Shown piece after piece: positions 12,823 to 23,047 of a stretch of DNA of 64,000 nt. Position 1 is the first letter of the stretch; every line of letters starts with the position of its first letter. A model generated the notes under the pieces. That model saw nothing but the letters and a program-made list of their open reading frames with translations. It had not been told where the DNA came from and searched no databases. The DNA is from Rhizomucor pusillus. Its lineage: Eukaryota; Mucoromycota; Mucoromycetes; Mucorales; Lichtheimiaceae. A program made the position numbers and the translations under genes. The stretch lies in the NCBI GenBank assembly GCA_900175165.2, contig FWWN02000137.1:844-64843 (forward strand), in the 5' to 3' direction.

Positions 12823-13213
12823 CTACAATTTTGCCTGGATGCCTGCTTCTTTGAAGATCGTTTGCAATTTTCCAGATTTGTATGCTTCTTCCAAGGCGCT
12901 GTAACCACCGATGTGCTTCTTGTTAATGAAGATGTTTGGAACTGTCTTCTGGCCAGTGAGTTCGGCCAATGCTTGTTGGATATCAGCGCCATCATCGCGG
13001 GTATCGAGTTCGTACGCTTTGTACGAGACGTCTAGATCTTCGAATAGATCTTTGGCTCCTGTGCAGTAAGGGCAGTAGCTTTTGCTAAAGACCTGCGGAA
13101 TGAAGAGTTGGTTCTTATGTAGAAGTGGAGACACTGGCATTACTCACCATTACTCGGTTGTCTGCAATGGCTTTCTTTACTAGTTCTTTTACTCCTTGTG
13201 CAATGGCTGACAT
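12823..13213 (-). CDS. Glutaredoxin, dithiol CPYC type
   Basis: Thiol-disulfide oxidoreductase of 111 aa that reduces protein disulfides and mixed disulfides using glutathione. Two exons (13213-13148, 13092-12823) join as DNRVMV-FSKSYCPYC, putting the intron just before the active site. The CPYC motif marks a class I dithiol glutaredoxin. TVPNIFINKKHIGG supplies the cis-proline and the glycine pair that bind glutathione. There is no obvious targeting peptide, so the protein is probably cytosolic. The ATG at 13,213 gives the normal family N-terminus (a helix, GVKELVKKAI). The open frame upstream of the second exon is intron read-through and is not used. Confidence 0.94.
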
Positions 13214-14732
13214 TACGAAAAAGAAACGAAAGGCGTTATTCGATCGTCCTGCGGTGTTCCTGGATTGATATACTTCAAAAATTGCATCATCGGGACTGCC
13301 TGAGAGACCATCCCAATCAGTCAGCATCGTTAGTCAGCATGGATGGTGATCTTGGAAACATGCGCACTTTCATATTGCGAATTGATCTTCTAATGATAGA
13401 GAAGAAGAAAATCTGGAAGAAAATACTATCGATTCTCGAGCTCAATCCTACATACTTACTTCCTATTAATCCTTTTGAAATCGTTCTATGTTGTCTCAGA
13501 CTTAGTCTATCTCGCTAGTCTATAAATTATTCATTGTCACTGCAAGTGTAATGAGATCAAAAACGATGGTTCTGTACGAGCTTTAATAAAGGGATTCGTT
13601 GCAGGGATGTGGGAACCACATCGTCCAACTTCTCCATATTCTGCTCACAAATCCATATTTATAGCAATTTGACCTATCCAGAAAATTACCAATGCTGTTA
13701 CCAGTCTATATGAATCCATAATTGTAGAATACCCTGAAGAAATTTTGCAAGAACGCTCATGCACACATAGCCGAATGATATATCCTGAAAATTTTCATCG
13801 TGGGAATAATAGTATAAAGAAGAGACTAAAGACGATGTATAGTAAACTTTTGTTGGAACCAACAAACGCGCGGTGGCAGAAGATGGAATCAGCAAATTCA
13901 CATGCTTAAATCGGTGTTCGTAGACGTTCTGCGCTGAATGGATCTTGTAGAAATTGCAGTTGTAAAACAGAGAAATTGAGCTTGGATTTCGGTGAATCAA
14001 GGGTGGGATTGAGCTGTTACTGTCGCGTGGCGATCAGCACGAAAGTTAATTATAACCTAGCGATTATGTTCTGCAATAAACATCTGTACTAGAAAAACTT
14101 TTGTCCAGCTTGACAACCTAGATAAGACCGTTTGTAGTTTAGATACCTTTCTTTGCTAGCAAGTAGAGTAGCAGAATCCGTAAATGCATGGTATTTGGCG
14201 TCGGTCAGAACTATGACGACCGTGTCGGCAAGTGCAACCACGTGGAAGCCAAACGTCATCGCAATATACATCTATGTGCATAATATGCAAGGTATTATTC
14301 ATTGCACCTTGCATGAGTAATGTAAGATGAATTGATGACAATATAAGGTAAGCATCAACTAGACAGTGGGCGGGAATATTCCCAAACTGAGAGCGAGCAT
14401 CGAACAAAAGATTCCAGGAATATGTATTGTTGCACTTTCTACGGGCACCTAGCCAATCGGAAATACCGGAGTCTTGCTATCCTTGAATACTATGGAAAAT
14501 CAACCGGTGGGTTATGTAATGACGAGAAATGAGGATGCAAGAAATGAAATAGCCAGACATGTGATCAATTTACGGCCATTCATACTATTCATGCCTGCGA
14601 AAAGCAATGTTGCAACGAGTTTGGTATTAAAAAAAAAGGTTGAACAAGAGAGAAAATCTCGTCAAGCAGCGCCAGAAAGATCCAATGTTCCGGGCAAGCC
14701 GATTCGGATTTTTGAAGCTCAGTTTTTCAAGA
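13214..14732. other. Intergenic region upstream of the cation ATPase
   Basis: About 1.5 kb without a supported gene. Frames on both strands are short, and their translations show neither domain motifs nor consistent coding character. The right end should hold the ATPase promoter and the left end the glutaredoxin promoter. Confidence 0.4.
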
Positions 14733-14740
14733 TATATAAA
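14733..14740 (+). promoter_or_regulatory. TATA-box-like element of the cation ATPase gene
   Basis: TATATAAA lies 68 nt before the chosen ATG at 14,808, a plausible position for a core promoter with a short leader. Its position also argues against starting translation at an upstream in-frame codon, because the N-terminal extension would cross this element. Confidence 0.5.
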
Positions 14741-14807
14741 CCGTCCACGCTTTCTCCCGGTACATTTAGGGAAACAAAGTTCTTTCTACCTCGTTCTTTT
14801 CGGATCT

Positions 14808-17797
14808 ATGACCAACAACGAAGTGCTAGCTGCTGACTGGCACGTTCGATCAATAGAGGATGTCATAAAGCATTTCTCAACGTCAGTCGAAACTGGCCTT
14901 AGCAACAAGGAGGCGTCTGATCGCTATGCACAGTACGGATACAACGAATTATCGTCCAAAGGCGGAGCTACATGGATCAAGGTACTTTTGCGGCAATTCA
15001 TTGATGCAATGAACTGGATCTTCATTGCCCTGGGTGTTGTATCCTATGTCTTTGCAGACTATGCTACCGGCTCGCTACTCGTCTTTATCGCTGTCCTGAA
15101 CCTGTATCTCTCGTTTTCGCAAGAATATGCCGCTGAACAAACGCTAGCTGCATTGCGGAACTTGTCGTCTCCAATGGCCCTGGTCTTGCGCGAAGGACAG
15201 GAAGTTTCGATACCGAGCCGAGAAATCGTACCCGGCGATGTCTTGCTGATTAAGGAGGGTGACTCCGTTGCTGCCGATGCTCGTCTAGTTCAAGTCTCAA
15301 ACCTCGAAGTCGATGAGGCGCTCTTGACGGGTGAATCTGTTCCTGTATCCAAGCAGTTGATCGTCCTTGACAATGCAGGTTCGTTGCGTGTAACAACAAA
15401 CAAACCCCAAAATCTAGGGATACTTACATGAAAATGGTTTCAGATGAACCCTTAGGCGATCGTGTCAACATGACTTACAGCTCTACGATTGTTTCCAAAG
15501 GACGCGCCAAGGCAATCGTTACTGCGACTGGTATGCATACGGAAATCGGAAAGGTGGCAAAGAAGCTCGAGGATGCTGGCGATAACGACCGAACACGCCT
15601 GCAAAAGAGTTTGGACAAGATGTACTTTTCGCTTCTGATTGTCGCTGTTATTTTTGTCATTATTGTTTTGGCATCTGTGCGCTTCAAGGCCAACTACGAT
15701 ATCGGCTTGTATGCCATGACTGCAGCGCTTTCCGTTCTTCCGGCTGGTCTGACCACGGTCCTTACCGTAACTTTGGTGCTTGGTGGCAAGGAAATGACCC
15801 AACAAAAAGCAATTGTTCGCAAACTCAAAGTCTTGGAAACCCTTGGATCGGTTACAAATATCTTCTCCGATAAGACTGGCACTTTGACAATGGCGAAAAT
15901 GGTGGTTGTTCGCTTCTGGACTCCTAGGGAAGGATTTTTCTTTGTGGAACCTAACGGTTTAGCACCTGTGGGAGAGGTCTATCGCACTTCGGAGCTCACG
16001 GACAAGGCCGTTGACACTGCCAAAGCCGAGTATATCGACAAGTCTGCCATATCTACGCAGGTCCGACAATTGCTAGAGTGCTCCGCGCTTTGCAACATGT
16101 CCAGTATCATGCTACGCCAGGAGCAAGAATCTGAAAAGGTTGACGAGAAAGTGGATTCGGATAATTGGATCGGCAGCGGTGCACCGACCGAGGTCGCTTT
16201 GCAAGTCCTCGCGCACAAATTTGGTCTCGGAAAACCACAGTTGCTCGCGGCAGGATGGGAAATGCTTGCCGAGTATCAGTTCGATTCTACCATCAAGCGT
16301 ATGTCGACTCTTAACCGAAACTCTGCAACCGGCGATATCTACGTGTACACAAAGGGTGCTGCAGAAAGAATTTTGCCACTTTGCACTAACGTCTCCAATG
16401 AGTCAGCCGTCATGGAAACCGTGGAGAAACTCGCTTCCAAGGGTCTTCGTGTTATCGCTTTGGCCTGCCGCAAAATGGACTCAATTGATGCTGAAAAACC
16501 GCCTCCTAGCGACCGAATCCACAAGGAATACCCTAGAGACGATATCGAAAAGGATCTTGAATTCCTCGGTCTCACTGGTATTTACGATCCTCCACGTCCA
16601 GAGTCCCGTCAGGCTGTGCAAGAAGCCCACGAAGCTGGCATCTCCGTTCACATGCTCACTGGTGACCACGAAATCACTGCACGCGCCATTGCCAAGGAAA
16701 TCAATATTATTGACAAGAGCTTGAGCCCGGAACAGGTCGACAAGGTTGTCATGACTGGCCCCAAGTTTGATGCACTATCCGACGAAGAAATTGACAAATT
16801 ACCTCTGTTGCCCCTAGTTGTTGCTCGATGCTCACCCGAAACCAAAGTCAAGATGATTCAGGCTTCCGCTCGCCGACGCAATATCTCGGCCATGACTGGC
16901 GATGGTGTCAACGACTCTCCGTCTCTACGCATTGCAGATGTCGGTATCGCTATGGGCAAGAACGGCAGCGATGTCGCCAAGCAGGCTTCTGATATTATTC
17001 TGACTGATGACAACTTTGCTACTATTATTCGTGCCATCGCAGAAGGTCGTCGCATCTATCAAAACATGCAACGGTTCCTCTTGTACTACTGGATTCTTCT
17101 TGCTGGTCTCGCCATTGTTGTTATGGTCTGTTTGGCAATCCGCGATCCCGAAGGCAGGGCTGCTGCTCCCTTGTCGACGATCCAAATGATTTTGATCTAC
17201 ATAGCAGTAACCCCACCTGCAGCTGAACTCAGTGTACAGTCCGCATCGCCTACTGTTATGAAGGAGCCTCCAAGACCGCCAACCGAAAGTCTCTTCAACA
17301 AGGAAATCCTACTTGATCTTTTTGTATACTCTATTGCCATCGCTATTTGCTGCATCGTCGCATTTGCTGTACCTCTTTATACTCTCGGTGATGGTGTCGG
17401 TGCTGTTGACTGCGATACAAACTATCAAGCTGGTCCGTGCGACTCTTTCTTCCGTGGCCGCGGTGGTCTCTTGGTTTTCATATTGTTCTCGTCGATTGTC
17501 GTCATGGTACACTGCCGAAGCTACAGATCCGTTGAATGGGATCTTAAAGGCATCAAGAAGACACTGCGCTCGCGCACAACCATTGGTACCTTTATCTTCG
17601 ATGTTATTGTCCTGGTGCTCTTTTTGTACATCCCGCAAGTTGCTGTTGATGGTTTCAAGATGCTGGGCATCACCTGGGAATGGGGTCTCTCCATAGGTCT
17701 CGTTATCTTCTTGATCGTTTTCGGCGAAGTGTACAAAGCTTTCAAGCGTCGCTTCATGAAGCCTCTTCGGGCTCATACTCCTCAGATCACTGTATAG
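14808..17797 (+). CDS. P-type alkali-cation ATPase (type II, ENA/ACU-like)
   Basis: ATP-driven cation pump of 974 aa, probably moving Na+ or K+ across the plasma membrane. There are two exons (14808-15378, 15444-17797). Order: N-terminal region LSNKEASDRYAQYGYNELSS, TM1-2, actuator domain with LLTGESVPVSK, TM3-4 with LSVLPAGLTTVLTVTL, phosphorylation motif SDKTGTLT, nucleotide-binding domain, hinge MTGDGVNDSP, and TM5-10 to the C-terminus. The TM4 sequence (VLPAGL) differs from the PEGLP of SERCA and recalls fungal ENA sodium pumps and ACU uptake pumps; I cannot separate those two by eye. The short exon-1 frame continues past 15,378 only by reading into the intron. A TATA-like element sits just upstream. 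Confidence 0.9.
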
Positions 17798-18099
17798 ATG
17801 ATCTAAATTCTAGTTACTTTACGTACGCACTGTTCACTATTCATTATCAACACATTGCATTTTGTTATTTGTATAGTATTATATCTTTTTAGAATATAGA
17901 ACCAAAAGATTGAGCATTTGACACATTGAAGCAATCTGATAACGCTGCGCCACTTTCCATACACAGATTCATTGCGTAGCAACAGGGAGCACCAATGCGT
18001 CAAGGGCGCGGCAAACCAGCCGAAACTCAGCAATATCGTTCTGAATCATCTTTATGCAATATTCATTTTCTTCCTCACACACGATAGATTGTGAATCCC

Positions 18100-19101
18100 A
18101 TGGGATTATCGCCTACGCTGCCGACTGTACCCAGCGACGAGAACGTCGCGCTCCTAAGTTCGACCCAACCAAACGAACACCGGGAAGAATCCTCCCGGAA
18201 TCACGTAGAGCCTACAAACGCCAAGAGAGGCCCAGCGTCAGCTGTCAACAGCACATCAACAAACGCTGCACATCTCGAACAAAACAATCGACAATGCAGA
18301 ATCTGTGGTCTCTCTGAAGGGGAGGAGGAGGAGGAAGATGTTGACAGCGTCAGTAAAAGCAGCATCCCATACAGCAAAGTGCACATAACGGCCGATGAAG
18401 AGTCGCAAGTACGGAGATCACGCAAGGACAACCCCCTAATTCGGCCATGCCGGTGCAAAGGGAGCATGATGTACGTCCACGTTGACTGCCTAAATCGGTG
18501 GCGGGTAATGTCGCCACGTCAAGAATCGTTCGTTGCTTGCGACCTCTGTGGTTACAAGTACAACATTCACAGACCACGGTATGCTGAGCTGGTCAGCAAT
18601 TCAGTTTTCGTGCGCAGTGTAACGATCCTTTTGGTAATCACGTTGACGGTGTGTATGGCCTACGTTTGCAAGGCTGTGGACGTGTATATGTTTCGTCGCC
18701 CGCCGCGACCCGACGATCCAGAATGGTTAGAGCTGCACGGACCAACGGTGTTTTGGATGGATAGAGTATATTTCCTCGCTGGGATTGTCACCGTTTCAAT
18801 GCTCGGCCTCGTATATCTCGTTTATGTTTTTGCTATAAGCTCTCCAGCATCACCTACGCCATTCTTATTCTGCTGCGATCAGTCTGCGTGTCCTTTTTAC
18901 AGTTGCTACCTAGCTGACCTAAGCGCATGTAGCGGAGATGCGGCTCTTGGAGGATTATTAGCGTTTGCTGCCTTCGCGGCGATAATCACGGTTGTCTTTG
19001 GGATAATGGGCATTGTCAGCGGCGTGTATGCATTGGTGGAATCGTTTGTGCAGAAAATTGCAGGCAGAGTCAAAGAACGCATTTTGGAAGTCAATCTTTG
19101 A
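18100..19101 (+). CDS. RING-CH (MARCH-type) membrane E3 ubiquitin ligase
   Basis: Predicted ubiquitin ligase of 333 aa in one exon. The RING-CH finger is complete: CRIC, then after an acidic insert PCRCKGSMMYVHVDCLNRW, then CDLCGYKY, matching the C-x2-C / C-x-C-x7-H-x2-C / C-x2-C pattern of the MARCH and Doa10 group. Three or four hydrophobic helices follow (ILLVITLTVCMAYVC; YFLAGIVTVSMLGLVYLVYV; LLAFAAFAAIITVVFGIMG), so it is an integral endomembrane protein with the finger facing the cytosol. The acidic insert (EGEEEEEDVDS) between the first two cysteine pairs is longer than usual. The ATG at 18,100 is the first in frame; a GTG nine nt upstream is ignored. Confidence 0.88.
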   Translation: MGLSPTLPTVPSDENVALLSSTQPNEHREESSRNHVEPTNAKRGPASAVNSTSTNAAHLEQNNRQCRICGLSEGEEEEEDVDSVSKSSIPYSKVHITADEESQVRRSRKDNPLIRPCRCKGSMMYVHVDCLNRWRVMSPRQESFVACDLCGYKYNIHRPRYAELVSNSVFVRSVTILLVITLTVCMAYVCKAVDVYMFRRPPRPDDPEWLELHGPTVFWMDRVYFLAGIVTVSMLGLVYLVYVFAISSPASPTPFLFCCDQSACPFYSCYLADLSACSGDAALGGLLAFAAFAAIITVVFGIMGIVSGVYALVESFVQKIAGRVKERILEVNL

Positions 19102-19665
19102 TCGCTATACCCACACCCTCCCTTTGCAGACATTCCCTTTACATAATCCCGATAATTCATCTTTGCCGAGAGATACCCGCTTTTCCCCGCAATGCGTGCT
19201 GTTTTCAGTGAATATATTTGGCTCCCCCCATGACCACCAACATTGCATTCTTGGATCAACGTATTGTTACTAAACATCAAATATCCCGTGATATTGTACC
19301 ACCCAACTCGAATAAACGCTGTTTTGGAGATTGCTTCCAATGCCCCTTTTCAACAATCAGCATATCCATACATCTGGATTTCACAACATATCTACTCTCT
19401 TAACGGTCTAAATGTTCCCGAACACCAGTTCAGTATTTGTAAATTATAACAACCTGTCAGATTCGCCTGGTCTACGGACACTCGTTTCGGAGCACAGCAC
19501 CTCAGGCTACTGGGGATTCCCTTTCCCGGAAGGGACTTAATTCTCAAATTATGTCCTTCGACGAAGCTTCCCCCTAATGTCCCCCCTTGATCCCCCGTAC
19601 TGCTAAATTTCGCCTGTTACGTTTCCCTTCACCAGCTCCATTCCTCTTTGCTACATTTCAACACA
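19102..19665. other. Intergenic region after the RING-CH gene
   Basis: About 560 nt with no coding character. It holds the 3' end of the RING-CH transcript and the promoter of the small ORF that follows. Confidence 0.4.
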
Positions 19666-19884
19666 ATGCAAAGCCTTGACCCAACCCAACTACGCGAACA
19701 GCTCCAGAAGAGTCACAAGTACTTTGAAAGCTCTCCTGAGTTTATTGATAAGGCTATTAAAAACCTCGAAAATGCTCAGAAGGAAGTGACACGCATAGAA
19801 AACCTTCCTGTCCACAAAGTGCAGCGGGATATGGGCACTCTCGTCCACTTCAAGTTTGGAAGGGAACAGCCTGTGAGTCCCTGA
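19666..19884 (+). CDS. Short orphan ORF, possibly a truncated first exon
   Basis: 72-aa frame with clear protein character: a charged helix (FIDKAIKNLENAQKEVTRIE) then VQRDMGTLVHFKFGREQP. I do not recognise a family. A consensus donor (GTGAGT) lies right after the GREQP codons, and only three more codons precede the stop, so this looks like the first exon of a spliced gene. Everything downstream for 2.6 kb is transposon debris, mostly on the other strand, and I find no continuation. The simplest reading is a gene cut short by insertion; a genuine small protein is the alternative. Confidence 0.45.
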   Translation: MQSLDPTQLREQLQKSHKYFESSPEFIDKAIKNLENAQKEVTRIENLPVHKVQRDMGTLVHFKFGREQPVSP

Positions 19885-19955
19885 GATGAGTAAGTCTATT
19901 TATATCCCAATCAGAAATATAACTGATATTCTTACTGCATATCGACCAACTCTTG

Positions 19956-20999
19956 CTACATCGTCTCCAATATCTCTGACTCTTCTTCAGTTATCAGCTG
20001 AAGATCTCCATCCGCTACCTCTTCATCACAACGGAATGCTTCGCATTCATCTTCTTTTTGCAGAGCGATGGTGCTGTCATCATCCTCAAGGATGTGCCTC
20101 AACTTGCGCTGAAGATTTTGAGCCCAGGCTTCAAACTTGAGCTTCATCTGCTGCAGAATATATGGCTCTCCATCCATCTGGTGCCCAGGACGACCATTGG
20201 CATCTTCATTTGCAAGCCGGAGAGCATCGGCAAACTCTGTCGATCGTCGTTCTATGTATAACTCTAATCGACGAGCATCGGCCTATAAGGATTTACGTTA
20301 GACTTTGAACAATTCTAAGAAATCCAACCGCACCTTTATCAGCTTGATTTCTATAGCCCGTTTGTAGAGCATATAATCATGAATCTACCGTGTTACCAGG
20401 GCTCCAGAAGTTGCTAACCGGGTTAAGCACATCTCGTAAATCAAGTCTTTCATCTGCTTGTACCGAGGACTGGATTTCCGAACGTCGGCGTGTTCATTAC
20501 AGCCGATATGGTACGCATCACCGTTGATTCCATTGCCATTATAACTGCTGATACAACTACTTCCTTCAATTTCTCGTCGCGCAGTAAATTCTTGCTTGAA
20601 AGGTCAGATCCAGGCCGGTGCGGCAATGTCAATGTTAGAACGTCTCATTCTTCCTCTTCCTGGAACTCCCATCCTGGGTGTCTAGTACGTCGTCTTCCTG
20701 CTGTTAGTTATAATCCACTTGGAACGGAAATCGGGGAATGTGCTGATACTTTTTGAAGTTACGCTTCAAGACAGCGACGCGGATGTAGGCTGGGACAGCC
20801 TTTAGCAATCGTTGTCTTCTGCCTTTGTATGTTCTCGGCTGTTTTTCCCCAGTTATTGCGGTACTGCCCACCTTGGGTACAATGGTAGGTGACATGTACA
20901 TTGCCATTCTCTGCTGCTTCGGGTTTCACGCTGCTTCGCTTCGAATATGCAACTCCTTTCGCTGCTGACTCCTGAAGCAGACATTCCTCGAACTCTTCA
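19956..20999 (-). pseudogene. Relic of a FAR1-like / MULE-type transposon protein
   Basis: Broken coding sequence. From right to left: a region starting EEFEECLLQESAAKG, then VHVTYHCTQGGQYRNNWG and AKGCPS, then after a shift of one nucleotide YIRVAVLKRNFKKYQ and FPFQVDY. This Cys/His pattern with GCP resembles the FAR1 DNA-binding domain of MULE transposases. The frame then breaks on several stops. Further left, coding character resumes: RKSSPRYKQMKDLIYEMCLT, an in-frame TAG, an intron with proper borders, and a charged helical C-terminus ending ITEEESEILETM. I read this as one decayed gene, but the two halves could be separate relics. Confidence 0.55.
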
Positions 21000-21302
21000 A
21001 GATTATAGTAGTTTAGAATAAGAAAGAGGATACTGTGCGCCCAGGATTTTCGCGTTTCATTTCCATACTTAGTTATGAGAAAAGCATGGGTGCAGTTTTC
21101 GAGATCTCGTACTTAAATCATATTCGGAAGCTACAAATAAAGTCCATGGAGTACTGTCTGATAGCTGCTTTAAAGAGCATGCTCAATGTTTAGCCTTTTT
21201 GCACTGTACATTTTTCCTGCAGATAGCGTATGTTTCAGTCATGCTGCTTGGATAAACGAGTGTCCGTAGACCAGGCGCGTCAGATTTAGACACTGCAGAC
21301 AG

Positions 21303-21460
21303 AGCCCATGAACTATGTCATTGATGAGGACCAGTATGCTCTTGAAACGGTAAGTTCATACATAATGCGATGTAATTCAGCGAGCACATAGACATTTTCG
21401 TCGATCAGGGCTTCCACGTAGAAAGTGACCGCGGTACATATCGCAAAGATTCATAAATCA
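21303..21460 (+). pseudogene. 5' fragment of a Tc1/mariner-type element
   Basis: The translation EPMNYVIDEDQYALETVS closely parallels EPMDYLVDEETYALETVS at about 29,400-29,460, the N-terminus of the transposase ORF in the composite element at 29 kb. Similarity continues weakly for about 60 nt and then fades. No terminal repeat like that of the 29-kb element is present nearby, so this is a truncated older relative. Confidence 0.55.
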
Positions 21461-21478
21461 ACAGAATAATTGATCATT

Positions 21479-21766
21479 TTACAGGAAGCACTCACTGACG
21501 GCCTGGAACACAACAATTTGATTCATTCGCGCGCAATCAATACAGTCTTTTGCAAAAGTAGCTATGCGTAGAAGGTCCATTGCATTTGATCTCTCGTCTG
21601 TATCCTCTGATTTCACCTCTCCAAATACTCGGGAGCGACCGAAAGATAGTCCCTGGATATCGTTTAAGATAGCATCCGATCTCTCCACTCGATGCGTACA
21701 GCATTTTCTTTCGCTGGCATTGATTTGAGACCTAGTGCTGGTAAATGGAAACGAAACACCAATCAA
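21479..21766 (-). pseudogene. Fragment of an unassigned multicopy fungal protein
   Basis: Protein-like stretch containing SFGRSRVFGEVKSEDTDER and then AMDLLRIATFAKDCIDCARM. The layout (a FGEVK motif, then an acidic stretch and a DLLR..TFAKD helix) recalls uncharacterised repeat-associated proteins of Mucoromycota; I cannot give a family name. No start or flanking exons were found. It sits inside the transposon-relic cluster, which supports a mobile or multicopy origin. Confidence 0.35.
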
Positions 21767-21889
21767 TCAGGCCAACAGTCGACATACCACCGTAAGAAAT
21801 CGAATTAAACAAAGGCTGCAGGATAAGATCCAGGACACAAGAAATCATGCCATGCTCGCCGAGTTTTCCATGCATGGGTACAATGGAAA

Positions 21890-22494
21890 ATCTTCCGGTC
21901 TACCGAAAATCGTAAATAACCTCCTCACGAAGTCATAAACAGTACTCTTGGAGACCTTGAGCCCCTCAAACCTCTGAAGCAGTCGCTCATCAATGTGCTT
22001 CGAAATGGCCTCCTTATGCTCCTCGCCGAGGATTGATGTCGCGTTCTCTGAAGTCTGCTCACTTCAATTTTTTTCAACGCTCACAGCTGCCTCGTCAGCG
22101 GCAGCGGCCCGTCGTTTTGTACTTGCTGCTTCTCTGTTTGTATTACGCAAACGCTGTCTCTTCAGGTCGTCACCACTGAATATTTGCACAGCCAGGTTCT
22201 CCACAACCAGCAGCGCACCTAAAACATCCGACTGCTCATTATATCCCTGTAAAGCCGAATAGATAATGGCGTATCTAGCTTAGAGTCTGTAATTTCGAAA
22301 TGCTCGCAGATCGTTCTGGCTATCGTGAGCGTCTTCCATCCCTCCGGTTGCACGCTGTCCAGGTAAAAATTGATGAATGCACGGATGCGCGTTGCTATGC
22401 AAATGCAGTTGATTATTTTGACAATGCGAAAGACTTTGTTATTACAGAACCATACTAAAGTACTAGATAAGTCTTTAATGCCGTCCACAAACAC
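21890..22494 (-). pseudogene. Chimeric relic with a Tc1/mariner helix-turn-helix segment
   Basis: The upstream half reads GWKTLTIARTICEHFEITDS, LGALLVVENLAVQIFSGDD and a Lys/Arg-rich linker. After an in-frame stop the downstream half reads IDERLLQRFEGLKVSKSTVY then DFVR. The latter matches the segment MERLLQKFEGLKISKSTLY plus EFVR of the 29-kb transposase. The rest of that transposase (catalytic DDE part) is missing. Stops and frame changes show it is not functional. Confidence 0.5.
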
Positions 22495-22502
22495 GACGAT
22501 AA

Positions 22503-23047
22503 TTAGGATGATTCGTTATTAGATTTACTGGTGTTACCAAAAATCTTCTCACGAGCTGCTCTGTACTGCCTTTCGCGTTCCTCTAGAGATAGCTTCGGCT
22601 GCGTATTCGCAATAGTTCCTGGCCTGGGTTTTCCCGGTGATGAAGTTATTCGCTTAAGTATCTTGATCTGTATAGCAAATGATGATATATATTAACTTAG
22701 TCCGCCTAGCTCTGCGCAGGATCGTCCTAACCTCAGGTTTGTATTCCGTGCGATCGAGTCAATGCGGACCACCGTCGGCGTCGAATATCTGTTTCTGCAA
22801 TGCCTATAAGTGCAAACGGAATTGTCTGACTCTGTCTGTACACAACATACGCCTCTTCCCAGATTCGCTTGTATTCACTTTCTAGATCAACAAGTGTCTT
22901 TTTTGCCTTCTCCTTTTTTACTGGCGCTGTATAATCTATAAGCTATACTCGCTCTTATTGAGGGCAACGATCTTCCGAAAGCCTTCTTAATAAGCTTACT
23001 CCAGCATCAGCAGCAGATTCCCAATCGTCCTAGGGGTCGTCTGACAT
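22503..23047 (-). pseudogene. SZRD1-like SUZ-domain gene with two lesions
   Basis: Orthologue-like copy of SUZ-domain protein SZRD1, a small RNA-associated protein. Exons 23047-23000, 22942-22851, 22794-22732 and 22667-22503 have proper splice sites. The reading gives DDWESAADAG, LIDYTAPVKKEKAKK, LESEYKRIWEEA, then TEYKPEIKILKR and the SUZ core KLSLEERERQYRAAREKIFG. Two things break it. Codon 6 is TAG where a Trp before DDWES would be natural. In exon 3 the frame before the stretch TEYKPE is off by one nucleotide; the exon lengths sum to 368, one short of a multiple of three. Either the gene is recently inactivated, or these are sequence errors. An intron ending at the TAG could remove the first lesion but not the second. 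Confidence 0.7.

Noticed and set aside
14640..14807. In-frame N-terminal extension of the cation ATPase
   Set aside because: It would include the TATA-like element and begins with a non-ATG codon; the family N-terminus fits the ATG at 14,808.
16140..16724. 194-codon open frame in another phase of the ATPase
   Set aside because: Alternative frame of a well-supported coding exon; no motif.
17309..17776. 155-codon open frame, minus strand
   Set aside because: Antisense to the last transmembrane helices of the cation ATPase.
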